Shown here: piece by piece, positions 1 to 5,048 of the stretch
How the letters are laid out: each line of letters begins with the position of its first letter
Position numbering within the stretch: the stretch's first letter is position 1
Source of the DNA: Methylococcales bacterium
Lineage (GTDB): Bacteria; Pseudomonadota; Gammaproteobacteria; Methylococcales; Methylomonadaceae
Reading direction: 5' to 3'
Length of the DNA: 5,058 nt
Assembly (NCBI GenBank): GCA_023134955.1
Contig: JAGLUC010000098.1
Span: forward strand, 1 to 5,058
The notes under the pieces: model-generated
Seen by the model: only the letters and a program-made list of their open reading frames with translations
Database searches by the model: none
What the model was told of the DNA's origin: nothing
Translations under genes and position numbers: made by a program

Positions 1-78
1 CTCTTGCTGGATGCCTACACGGATGTAGGTAAGTAGAGCAATGCAGGAGCAATTACCGAGAGGGGTTTGGGTGAGGAG
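1..78 (+). repeat. Dispersed hairpin repeat, copy a, interrupted by a nested 48-base segment; cut by window edge
   Basis: The outer parts match the repeat seen intact near the right end of the window: CTCTTGCTGG at 1-10, then AGAGGGG and GGGTGAGGAG at 59-78. In the intact copies CTGG runs directly into AGAGG. Here 48 bases (11-58) separate them. The left end of this copy lies outside the window. The relationship is seen directly by comparison with 4509-4525 and 5018-5048. That the 48 bases are an insertion, and not an ancestral part lost elsewhere, is inference. Confidence 0.6.
11..58 (+). repeat. Nested 48-base segment with a hairpin and a shared 25-base block
   Basis: The segment starts with a hairpin: 12-19 pairs with 24-31 (core CCTACA/TGTAGG, one G-U pair) around the loop CGGA. 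It continues with a 25-base block at 32-56 that matches the reverse complement of 4772-4796 at 24 of 25 positions. The 11-mer TGCAGGAGCAA within it occurs three times in the window: 42-52 (+), 4776-4786 (-) and 4884-4894 (+). No protein is implied. It looks like a small repeat family that sits inside another repeat. Confidence 0.6.
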
Positions 79-178
79 GCGTTGAAATAAATTCTTTTAT
101 TCCTTATTCTTTTTATTTTTAGAGGTGGGAAAAAACCATTTGCAAAAGAGAATTGTTTTATTCTTCCTCACCCAACCC
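63..178. repeat. Inverted repeat between repeat copies a and b
   Basis: The arm at 63-78 (GGGTTTGGGTGAGGAG) is nearly the reverse complement of 163-178 (CTTCCTCACCCAACCC), differing by small indels. Weaker complementarity continues inward between about 84-100 and 140-160, so the segment could fold as a long imperfect hairpin. The centre (80-160) is AT-rich and holds no convincing gene or promoter. The likely cause is two repeat copies in opposite orientation. Confidence 0.6.
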
Positions 179-207
179 AACCCAACCCAACAAGAGAGGA
201 CTTAAGA
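163..207 (-). repeat. Dispersed hairpin repeat, copy b, reverse orientation
   Basis: Read on the minus strand this begins with CTTAAG (201-206), passes into a CCTCTCTTG block (191-199) and ends in GGGTGAGGAAG (163-173), the same order as in the copies at the right edge. The second half of the usual hairpin (GGAGAGG) is missing. A run of four TTGGG units stands in its place. Confidence 0.6.
171..190. repeat. Tandem pentanucleotide run, CCCAA x4
   Basis: Four exact, uninterrupted CCCAA units lie inside repeat copy b, about 80 bases upstream of the predicted -35 box of manC. A short tandem run of this kind can change length by slippage. It is too far from the promoter to call a phase-variation switch. 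Confidence 0.85.
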
Positions 208-338
208 ACTGTTTTAGTCATTTTATGCTGAGTAGCGAATTAGGCCGTTTACGGGCACCAATTAGAGAATAATTAAATAACCTAAATCTACAAGCTATAA
301 TTCATTTTAACAATTATTTTATCTAGGTACATATACTG
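208..338. other. Leader region of the manC-fcl operon
   Basis: This stretch separates the left-edge repeats from manC. It contains the promoter described at 273-301 and a small dyad around 245-254 (CCGT-TT-ACGG), inside a slightly longer imperfect symmetric stretch (about 237-266) just upstream of the -35 box. The dyad could be an operator, but nothing identifies a regulator. I see no open reading frame, RNA gene or JUMPstart-type element here. Confidence 0.4.
273..301 (+). promoter_or_regulatory. Predicted sigma70 promoter of manC-fcl
   Basis: A perfect -10 hexamer TATAAT lies at 296-301. At the ideal 17-base spacing is a weak -35 hexamer TTAAAT (273-278, three of six consensus bases). Transcription would start near 308, giving an untranslated leader of about 30 bases. 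The surrounding DNA is AT-rich, so chance matches are possible, but both the perfect -10 and its position directly upstream of manC favour this site. Confidence 0.5.
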
Positions 339-1745
339 ATGATCCCAGTAATCTTATCAGGCGGTAGTGGTACGCGACTTTGGCCTTTGTCTCGAAGTCA
401 ATATCCTAAACAATTTTTACCTTTGGTTTCTGAACATACTTTATTGCAAGAAACGGTTTTACGTTTGCAGGGTATTGATTCACTTAAAGGACCTATTGCT
501 GTGTGTAATGAGGATCATCGTTTTATGATGGCTGAGCAGTTGCGGGAAATTAATATTCCACCCTCTGCCATTATTCTTGAACCTATAGGTAAAAATACGG
601 CACCTGCCGTTGCTCTGGCAGCTTTAGCTGTAGATTCAGATTCTAAAGATGATATTTTGTTGGTTTTACCTGCTGATCATGTGATTGCTGATGTTGCTTC
701 GTTTCAGAAAGCAGTTAAACAAGCTGAAATGATGGCTGAAAAAGGTTATTTAGTTACTTTTGGTATTGTACCGACTGCGCCTGAAACAGGGTATGGATAT
801 ATCAAAAGTGGTAACAAAAATACCGATGTTGCATTTGATGTGGCAAATTTTGTTGAGAAACCTGATTTAGCAACGGCTAAAAAATATGTTGATAGTGGGG
901 ACTTTTTTTGGAATAGCGGTATGTTTGCTTTTAAAGCGGGTCGATATTTAGAGGAGTTAGAAAAATATCATCCTGATATGTTAAAAGCTTGTGCTGAGTC
1001 TTTTAATTCTGCCAAAGTTGATGCAGATTTTATTCGTTTAGATAAAGATATTTTTGCTCTTTGTCCAGCGGATTCTATCGATTATGCGGTAATGGAAAAA
1101 ACTGATAAGGCGGTGGTTATTCCTTTAGATGCTGAATGGAATGATGTGGGGTCTTGGTCTGCCTTGTGGGATGTGACAAATAAAGATGATTCAGGTAATG
1201 CGGTTAGTGGTGATGTTTTAACCGTTAATACTGAGAATTCTTTTTTACATTCAAGTAGCCGTTTAATTACTACTGTGGGTGTAAGTGATTTAGTTATTGT
1301 TGAAACCGCTGATGCTGTAATGGTTGCATCAAAAGAACAGGTGCAAGATGTTAAAGAAATTGTTGAACAACTAAAGTCTAAAAAACGTTCTGAGGCAGGT
1401 ATTCATCGTAAAGTTTATCGTCCATGGGGATATTATGATCTGGTTGATAGTGGAGATAGGTATCATACTAAGTGTATTGTAGTAAAACCTGGGGCAAAAT
1501 TATCATTGCAAAAACATCATCATCGAGCTGAACATTGGGTGGTTGTTAGCGGTACTGCTTTAGTTACCAAGGGAGATGATGTTATTTTATTATCTGAAAA
1601 TGAGTCAACTTATATCCCTTTGGGTGTTGTTCATAGGCTGGAAAATCCAGGTGTTATTCCATTGGAAATAGTTGAAGTTCAATCGGGTAGTTATTTAGGT
1701 GAAGATGATATTGTTCGATTTAATGATGAGTATGGTCGTAGTTAA
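339..1745 (+). CDS. manC: Mannose-1-phosphate guanylyltransferase / mannose-6-phosphate isomerase (bifunctional, type II)
   Basis: This cytosolic enzyme makes GDP-mannose from mannose-1-phosphate and GTP. Its C-terminal domain is of the type that interconverts fructose-6-phosphate and mannose-6-phosphate. The 468 residues fit the family's usual length. The N-terminal nucleotidyltransferase domain (about 2-285) shows the signature GGSGTRLWPLSR (8-19), PKQFL (23-27), EPIGKNTAP (81-89), PADH (111-114), ETGYGYI (149-155), FVEKP (171-175), WNSGMF (191-196) and WNDVGSW (267-273). The C-terminal cupin (about 355-465) shows RPWG (361-364), the metal-site motif QKHHHRAEHW (391-400) and His432, so both activities look intact. 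The start fits because MIPVILSGGSGTR is the standard family N-terminus. The ribosome site is weak (AGGT at 325-328, 10 bases before the ATG). It heads a two-gene operon with fcl. The same family includes AlgA and CpsB; pairing with fcl favours a GDP-fucose role over alginate. Confidence 0.96.
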   Translation: MIPVILSGGSGTRLWPLSRSQYPKQFLPLVSEHTLLQETVLRLQGIDSLKGPIAVCNEDHRFMMAEQLREINIPPSAIILEPIGKNTAPAVALAALAVDSDSKDDILLVLPADHVIADVASFQKAVKQAEMMAEKGYLVTFGIVPTAPETGYGYIKSGNKNTDVAFDVANFVEKPDLATAKKYVDSGDFFWNSGMFAFKAGRYLEELEKYHPDMLKACAESFNSAKVDADFIRLDKDIFALCPADSIDYAVMEKTDKAVVIPLDAEWNDVGSWSALWDVTNKDDSGNAVSGDVLTVNTENSFLHSSSRLITTVGVSDLVIVETADAVMVASKEQVQDVKEIVEQLKSKKRSEAGIHRKVYRPWGYYDLVDSGDRYHTKCIVVKPGAKLSLQKHHHRAEHWVVVSGTALVTKGDDVILLSENESTYIPLGVVHRLENPGVIPLEIVEVQSGSYLGEDDIVRFNDEYGRS

Positions 1746-1750
1746 GTGTT

Positions 1751-2719
1751 ATGAATAACCAGGCTAGAATTTATATTGCCGGGCACCGAGGGATGGTGGG
1801 TTCTGCTATTTGTCGCCAGCTAAAATCTCAAAGCTTTAGCAATATTATAACGCGCACACATGCTGAATTGGATTTAACAAATCAGCAAGCTGTATTTGAT
1901 TTTATGCAAACTGAAAAGCCTGATTATGTTGTGTTGGCGGCTGCAAAAGTAGGAGGTATTTTTGCTAATAATGAATACCCTGCTGATTTCATTTATGAAA
2001 ATTTGATGATTGAGTCAAATGTGATTCATCAAACATATAAATCCGGTTGTACGCAGTTGTTATTTTTGGGTAGTTCTTGTATTTATCCTAAATTAGCCGA
2101 GCAGCCAATGGCTGAAGCAGCTTTACTGACAGGTACTTTAGAGTCGACCAACGAGCCATATGCTATTTCTAAAATTGCCGGTATTAAGTTATGTGAGTCT
2201 TATAATCGACAGTATGGTACAGATTTTCGATCTGTAATGCCGACTAATTTATATGGTCCTGGTGATAACTTTCATCCAAAAAATAGTCATGTTATTCCTG
2301 CTTTGCTTCGTCGTTTTCATGAGGCAAAATCAGAGGGTAAAGCTCAGGTTGAGGTATGGGGTACGGGTAAAGCAATGCGTGAGTTTTTGTTTGTCGATGA
2401 TATGGCTGCTGCTTGTTTACATGTGATGAGATTGTCTGCTGATGGTTATCAGCAATATACGGAACCTATGCTTTCTCATATTAATGTGGGTACTGGCAAG
2501 GATGTGACTATTAAAGGGTTAGTTGATACGGTAGTTAAGGTAACTGATTATCAAGGCACTGTTACATGGAATAGTGATATGCCTGATGGTACGCCAAGAA
2601 AGTTAATGGATGTTTCTCGTTTAGCGTCTTTAGGCTGGTCTTACAATGTGGAATTAGAAGCGGGGTTGGAAATTAGTTACCAATGGTTTTTAGATAATCA
2701 AAATAAATTTAGAATGTAG
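1751..2719 (+). CDS. fcl: GDP-L-fucose synthase (GDP-4-keto-6-deoxy-D-mannose 3,5-epimerase/4-reductase)
   Basis: This cytosolic NADPH-dependent enzyme epimerises GDP-4-keto-6-deoxy-D-mannose at C3 and C5 and then reduces it at C4, giving GDP-L-fucose. It is a short-chain dehydrogenase of the extended type, 322 residues long against 321 in E. coli Fcl (WcaG). The Rossmann nucleotide-binding motif is GHRGMVGSA (11-19), followed by LAAAKVGGI (62-70). The catalytic set appears intact: GSSCIYPK (107-114, with Ser108 and Cys110), YAISK (137-141, Tyr137 and Lys141), His180 and Arg210, each one residue later than the E. coli numbering. The gene starts 5 bases after the manC stop and has no clear Shine-Dalgarno sequence, so translation is probably coupled to manC. 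Its substrate is made by Gmd, which is not encoded in this window. No gene follows on the same strand. Confidence 0.96.
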   Translation: MNNQARIYIAGHRGMVGSAICRQLKSQSFSNIITRTHAELDLTNQQAVFDFMQTEKPDYVVLAAAKVGGIFANNEYPADFIYENLMIESNVIHQTYKSGCTQLLFLGSSCIYPKLAEQPMAEAALLTGTLESTNEPYAISKIAGIKLCESYNRQYGTDFRSVMPTNLYGPGDNFHPKNSHVIPALLRRFHEAKSEGKAQVEVWGTGKAMREFLFVDDMAAACLHVMRLSADGYQQYTEPMLSHINVGTGKDVTIKGLVDTVVKVTDYQGTVTWNSDMPDGTPRKLMDVSRLASLGWSYNVELEAGLEISYQWFLDNQNKFRM

Positions 2720-2884
2720 ATTATTGTAGCGTACGTTATTAACTTTTTAAATTAAATAAAAATGACTAAAAAAGCAGTTGATAATTTTAAAAATAACTTG
2801 GTTTTCAGTTATCCAGGTCTCTGTTTACTCGTATTTTAGAAGGATTGAGTTCTCTGTTTTCAATACCGTATATCTTTATCTATT
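2720..2884. other. Convergent intergenic region between fcl and wcaJ
   Basis: Both flanking genes end here, so transcription from both sides must stop or collide. The sequence is strongly AT-rich. I see no GC-rich stem followed by a T-run on the plus strand, so no intrinsic terminator for manC-fcl is evident. The best candidate serves the minus strand and is listed separately. No small gene is supported. Confidence 0.5.
2788..2812 (-). terminator. Possible weak intrinsic terminator of wcaJ
   Basis: On the minus strand a six-pair stem (2812-2807 with 2798-2793, ATAACT/AGTTAT) with an eight-base loop runs directly into a short T-run (2793-2789). The order and the distance past the wcaJ stop (about 75 bases) fit a terminator. 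The stem has only one G-C pair and would be unstable, so Rho-dependent termination or read-through is as likely. Confidence 0.25.
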
Positions 2885-4285
2885 TCAGTAAGCTTCTTCA
2901 AGCCATAAAGCAATCATGGTTTTAAGAATGATTTCTATGTCTAATTCCAGAGACCAATTATTGATGTATGTCAGGTCTTGTTTTATACGACCTAACATTT
3001 TTTCATCGGTATCTGTCTCGCCTCTATAGCCAGTAATTTGTGCAAGCCCTGTTATGCCAGGTTTGATTTTATGTCGACTTAGATAGCCATTAATTTTATG
3101 TTGAAAATATTCGTTGTGGGCAATTGCATGAGGTCGAGGTCCAACAATTGACATATCTCCAATTAGTACATTAATAAGTTGGGGCAGCTCATCAATACTG
3201 GTTTTTCGAAGAAATGCGCCTAATTTAGTGATTCGTGGATCACCCTGTATTGCTTGTGTTACTAGTCCTTTTTTTTCTTGATGTTGTTTCATGCTGCGAA
3301 ATTTGTAAATATTAAATACTTCACGATCCCATCCGTGTCTCTCTTGTCGAAAAAAAACGGGTCCAGATGAGTCAAGCTTAATGAGTAGGGCAACAAGTAG
3401 CAAAATGGGTAGTAGACATATCATAGCTATTAGCGAAAAAGTGAAGTCAAATACTCTTTTGAATACTCTTTTTCCACCAACTAGAGGAGATTCTGAAAAT
3501 GTAATAATAGGGAGTCCTGCGATTTCTTTAATATGATGATTAATGAGATTAAATGAGCTGGTATCTGGTGTCCAGTGTAAATCAACCCCTTCTTTCATTA
3601 GCTTTAAGCAGGTAAGTTCTAATTCGTCCAGTCGTTGAGAAGGAAGAGTAATGTAGACATGGTTTATTTTATTTTTTGTAATAATGTCGCTAATTTGATC
3701 TAACGAACCTAAGAATGTAAAGTCAGCAAAGTCTTTGCTTTTTGTTTTGTCAACATATCCAATAACTTCTTGTCCAAGCCAGGCATGTTTGTTTATTGAT
3801 AGGGCTAACTTTTTTGCTAATGGGCTACTTCCCAATATAAGAGCATGTTTTTTTTGGTAGTATTTATTTCTAATGCGTAAATATAAAGATTTTATTAAAA
3901 TTTGAAATAAATTTTGAACGATAAACACTATAGCTATCCACCAAATAAAAACCTCTCTAGAATAATAGCTAAGAGATTTAGTTATGAAGCCAATTACTAA
4001 TAATATAAAAATAACGGTTGACCAGGCTTTGAACCTGGAAAATATTAAAAACAATAAAGGCTTGTTTTGTCTGTATTGACCAGAATGGTGGTAAGTAATA
4101 AAAATTAACAAAATGGTTATGATTGCGAGTATTTGATATTGTATTGAAAAGCTATTGCTTTTATAAGCAACTAATAAACAAAGAGATTCAGTAGCAACAA
4201 GACAGTCAATAAATAGCTGTAAAACCATTAACAGGTTGGGGTAGGGACGTAATAATTTATTTCTGGTAATGGTTGATATATTCAT
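2885..4285 (-). CDS. wcaJ: Undecaprenyl-phosphate glucose phosphotransferase, initiating glycosyltransferase for exopolysaccharide
   Basis: This inner-membrane enzyme transfers glucose-1-phosphate from UDP-glucose to undecaprenyl phosphate, the first step in building a polysaccharide repeat unit. At 466 residues it matches E. coli WcaJ (464). About four hydrophobic segments lie near 16-42, 50-66, 88-104 and 112-134, then a cytosolic nucleotide-binding-like domain (about 145-265; LGSS at 151-154). The C-terminal bacterial sugar transferase domain starts at KRVFDFTFS (276-284) and a membrane hairpin broken by Pro293. It carries FRQERHG (312-318), YKFRSM (327-332), the catalytic Asp365-Glu366 in SIDELPQL, GPRPH (382-386) and KPGITGLAQITGYRGETDT (408-426). 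RGETDT and the C-terminal Ala-Tyr resemble WcaJ more than galactose-specific WbaP, though sugar choice cannot be proven here. No good Shine-Dalgarno precedes the ATG. The gene converges on fcl and has its own promoter. Confidence 0.93.
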   Translation of the reverse strand: MNISTITRNKLLRPYPNLLMVLQLFIDCLVATESLCLLVAYKSNSFSIQYQILAIITILLIFITYHHSGQYRQNKPLLFLIFSRFKAWSTVIFILLVIGFITKSLSYYSREVFIWWIAIVFIVQNLFQILIKSLYLRIRNKYYQKKHALILGSSPLAKKLALSINKHAWLGQEVIGYVDKTKSKDFADFTFLGSLDQISDIITKNKINHVYITLPSQRLDELELTCLKLMKEGVDLHWTPDTSSFNLINHHIKEIAGLPIITFSESPLVGGKRVFKRVFDFTFSLIAMICLLPILLLVALLIKLDSSGPVFFRQERHGWDREVFNIYKFRSMKQHQEKKGLVTQAIQGDPRITKLGAFLRKTSIDELPQLINVLIGDMSIVGPRPHAIAHNEYFQHKINGYLSRHKIKPGITGLAQITGYRGETDTDEKMLGRIKQDLTYINNWSLELDIEIILKTMIALWLEEAY

Positions 4286-4462
4286 CTTTTATTTTTTTAT
4301 TGATTTTTTATAAGTGCAAAGAATCGAGATCTTAAAGAAAAATTATTAAACATAGATAACAATAAGATTATGCAAATGGATACCAAATTTTTTGCTAGGT
4401 TTAGCGGTAGTTATTAAAGATATATAGATTGAAATTTTGCTTTAATAAAGATTTGTATTCAC
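4286..4462. other. AT-rich upstream region of wcaJ
   Basis: This holds the wcaJ promoter (4307-4335) and otherwise only AT-rich sequence with poly-A and poly-T tracts. I see no open reading frame, RNA gene or clear operator. Its right boundary at about 4463 is where the repeat mosaic begins. Confidence 0.5.
4307..4335 (-). promoter_or_regulatory. Predicted sigma70 promoter of wcaJ
   Basis: Read on the minus strand, a -35 hexamer TTAAGA (4335-4330, four of six consensus bases) and a -10 hexamer TATAAA (4312-4307, five of six) are separated by exactly 17 bases. Transcription would begin near 4300, leaving a leader of only about 15 bases before the ATG at 4285. The short leader agrees with the lack of a strong ribosome-binding site. 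Confidence 0.45.
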
Positions 4463-4490
4463 CTAGTACTCCATCAACATTGTATTGACG
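4463..4490 (+). repeat. Module A, first copy
   Basis: This 28-base block begins CTAGTACTCC and ends TGTATTGACG. Its reverse complement recurs at 4941-4968 with 24 of 28 matches, including both 10-base ends exactly. A more diverged direct copy lies at 4575-4602 (18 of 28), offset by 112 bases. It is followed at once by a hairpin module (4498-4535), the same order as in the reverse copy at 4968-4918. Confidence 0.75.
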
Positions 4491-4497
4491 GGTTCTT

Positions 4498-4535
4498 GCT
4501 CTTAAGTTCTCTCTTGCTGGAGAGGTCTTAAGAGC
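4498..4535 (+). repeat. Hairpin repeat, copy c
   Basis: Perfect 9-base arms GCTCTTAAG (4498-4506) and CTTAAGAGC (4527-4535) enclose an inner stem CTCTC/GAGAG (4509-4513 with 4520-4524) with loop TTGCTG. The whole 38 bases can fold as one hairpin with one T-T mismatch and one G-T pair. It shares the CTTAAG plus CTCTC-TGCTGG-AGAGG core with the copies at both window edges. There is no T-run after it, so it is not an intrinsic terminator. Confidence 0.75.
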
Positions 4536-4671
4536 TAATGTATTTTTTACCGTCATTACAGCATTGATGAACTACTGGTATTTTAGGATTGTTGTATTGA
4601 TGGTTATAAATTGATCCCATTATATCAAAATCTCTGAGCCTAAACTAAGCCTATCGATAATGCGTGCAGGG

Positions 4672-4703
4672 CTTTAACCTGCTTTTCGTAAAGCAGACTA
4701 AAG
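4672..4703. repeat. Hairpin inside the inverted-repeat element
   Basis: A seven-pair stem CTGCTTT/AAAGCAG (4679-4685 with 4690-4696) with loop TCGT is extended, after a two-by-two internal loop, by CTTTA/TAAAG (4672-4676 with 4699-4703). The segment GCAGG (4666-4670) can pair instead with CCTGC (4678-4682), so two alternative folds exist. It lacks T-loop and anticodon features and is not a tRNA. Confidence 0.6.
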
Positions 4704-4733
4704 ATTCGCGCCCCAATGTTTTGGTATTTTTAT

Positions 4734-4796
4734 CCCTCTCGGTGACTACTCCTTGGCAACTCTGTTCCACCGTAATTGCTCCTGCATTACTCTACT
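4734..4796 (-). repeat. Relative of the left-edge nested segment, with 30 extra bases
   Basis: On the minus strand 4796-4772 matches left-edge positions 32-56 at 24 of 25 positions, and 4743-4734 (ACCGAGAGGG) matches 55-64 exactly. Between these blocks this copy has 30 additional bases (4744-4773), which the left copy lacks precisely. The extra piece is bounded by GT in both places, as expected for a slippage or short-repeat deletion. CGGTG (4740-4744) can pair with CACCG (4768-4772). Confidence 0.75.
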
Positions 4797-4815
4797 ACAC
4801 TACACTACACTACAC
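4796..4815. repeat. Tandem pentanucleotide run, TACAC x4
   Basis: Four exact TACAC units directly abut the end of the 25-base shared block. In the left copy the same position holds the CCTACA/TGTAGG hairpin, so the run may derive from expansion of its CTACAC part. It is the second run of exactly four pentamers inside this repeat family. Confidence 0.85.
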
Positions 4816-4876
4816 ATAGTCCCTAGTGTTATGCGTTACTCTACCTTCTGTATAATCTACATGGAAGTAATGAATG

Positions 4877-4901
4877 CAGATGTTGCAGGAGCAAATATCT
4901 G
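4877..4901. repeat. Hairpin around a third copy of the TGCAGGAGCAA core
   Basis: CAGAT (4877-4881) pairs with ATCTG (4897-4901), and inside it TTGC (4883-4886) pairs with GCAA (4891-4894) around an AGGA loop, with a small asymmetric internal loop between the stems. The 11-base core at 4884-4894 is in the opposite orientation to the copy at 4776-4786, so the two could also pair over about 110 bases. Confidence 0.5.
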
Positions 4902-4917
4902 TCCATGCACTCGTCCT

Positions 4918-4968
4918 CAAGAGAGCTTTAAAGCAGCACTCGTCAATACATTATTAACGGAGTACTAG
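4918..4968 (-). repeat. Module A plus partial hairpin repeat, reverse orientation (copy d)
   Basis: Read on the minus strand, module A (4968-4941) is followed by CTTTAAAG (4933-4926) and CTCTCTTG (4925-4918), the same order as module A and copy c on the plus strand. The hairpin core is broken off after CTCTCTTG. A matching GAGAGGG continuation appears only at 4740-4734, so about 180 bases seem to separate the two halves, in parallel with the 48-base interruption of copy a. Confidence 0.5.
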
Positions 4969-4976
4969 TAGTGCGT

Positions 4977-5007
4977 CAATGTGTAATGGCGAGTAAAAAA
5001 CACATTG
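4977..5007. repeat. Small inverted repeat in the right arm
   Basis: CAATGTGT (4977-4984) and ACACATTG (5000-5007) are perfect 8-base arms around a 15-base AT-rich loop. They lie at the junction of modules A and B. The left arm has a weaker equivalent, so this may be part of the element's own structure, not a separate site. Confidence 0.6.
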
Positions 5008-5048
5008 GCTCTTAAGCCCTCTCCTGCTGGAGAGGTAAGGGTGAGGAG
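5008..5048 (+). repeat. Hairpin repeat, copy e (most intact)
   Basis: After GGCTCTTAAG (5007-5016) a perfect seven-pair stem CCTCTCC/GGAGAGG (5018-5024 with 5029-5035) closes on the loop TGCT. It is followed by GGGTGAGGAG (5039-5048), the same tail seen at 69-78 and, reversed, at 163-173. This copy best defines the family consensus: CTTAAG, then the CTCTC-TGCT-GAGAG hairpin, then GGGTGAGGAG. No T-run follows. Confidence 0.7.

Larger units (their letters stand above)
4507..5036. repeat. 530-base element bounded by long imperfect inverted repeats (MITE-like)
   Basis: The left arm (about 4507-4602) aligns with the reverse complement of the right arm (about 4941-5036). The order in each arm is hairpin, then module B (CTTAAGAGC through CATTACA), then module A. 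By hand alignment module B matches in 31 of 36 columns and the module A portion in 28 of 41. The interior (4603-4940) contains two clear hairpins, a run of TACAC units and a relative of the nested segment at 11-58, but no transposase. Long inverted ends with no coding capacity resemble a non-autonomous mobile element. No target-site duplication was found, so mobility is inference. Confidence 0.5.

Noticed and set aside
140..164. TTGCAA/TATTCT as an extra promoter in the left-edge repeats
   Set aside because: The spacing is only 13 bases, too short for a sigma70 promoter, and the -10 match is poor.
360..367. GGCGGTAG, resembling the ops/JUMPstart core found ahead of polysaccharide operons
   Set aside because: It lies inside manC and encodes the conserved Gly-Gly-Ser of the GGSGTRLWPLSR signature. 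The following bases do not match the ops element, and true ops sites lie in the leader.
2758..2770. A 13-base match (AAAATGACTAAAA) to the reverse complement of the leader near 211-224
   Set aside because: It is short, AT-rich and has no supporting context, so chance is a sufficient explanation.
4498..4535. Strong hairpin as a transcription terminator
   Set aside because: No T-run follows on either strand and no gene ends nearby. The same hairpin recurs as part of a dispersed repeat.
4666..4703. Possible tRNA or other known structured RNA
   Set aside because: There is no cloverleaf, no GTTCRA T-loop and no CCA-bearing acceptor stem; only simple hairpins are present.
4753..4968. Plus-strand open reading frame of 71 codons starting at TTG
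   Set aside because: It runs through the repeat element, including the TACAC run, and uses a TTG start with no ribosome-binding site. Its composition is unlike a folded protein and it matches no family I know. It is most likely a chance open frame.
4463..5048. Possible CRISPR array, because short blocks recur
   Set aside because: The copies are in both orientations, diverged and unevenly spaced, with no constant repeat-spacer pattern and no cas gene.
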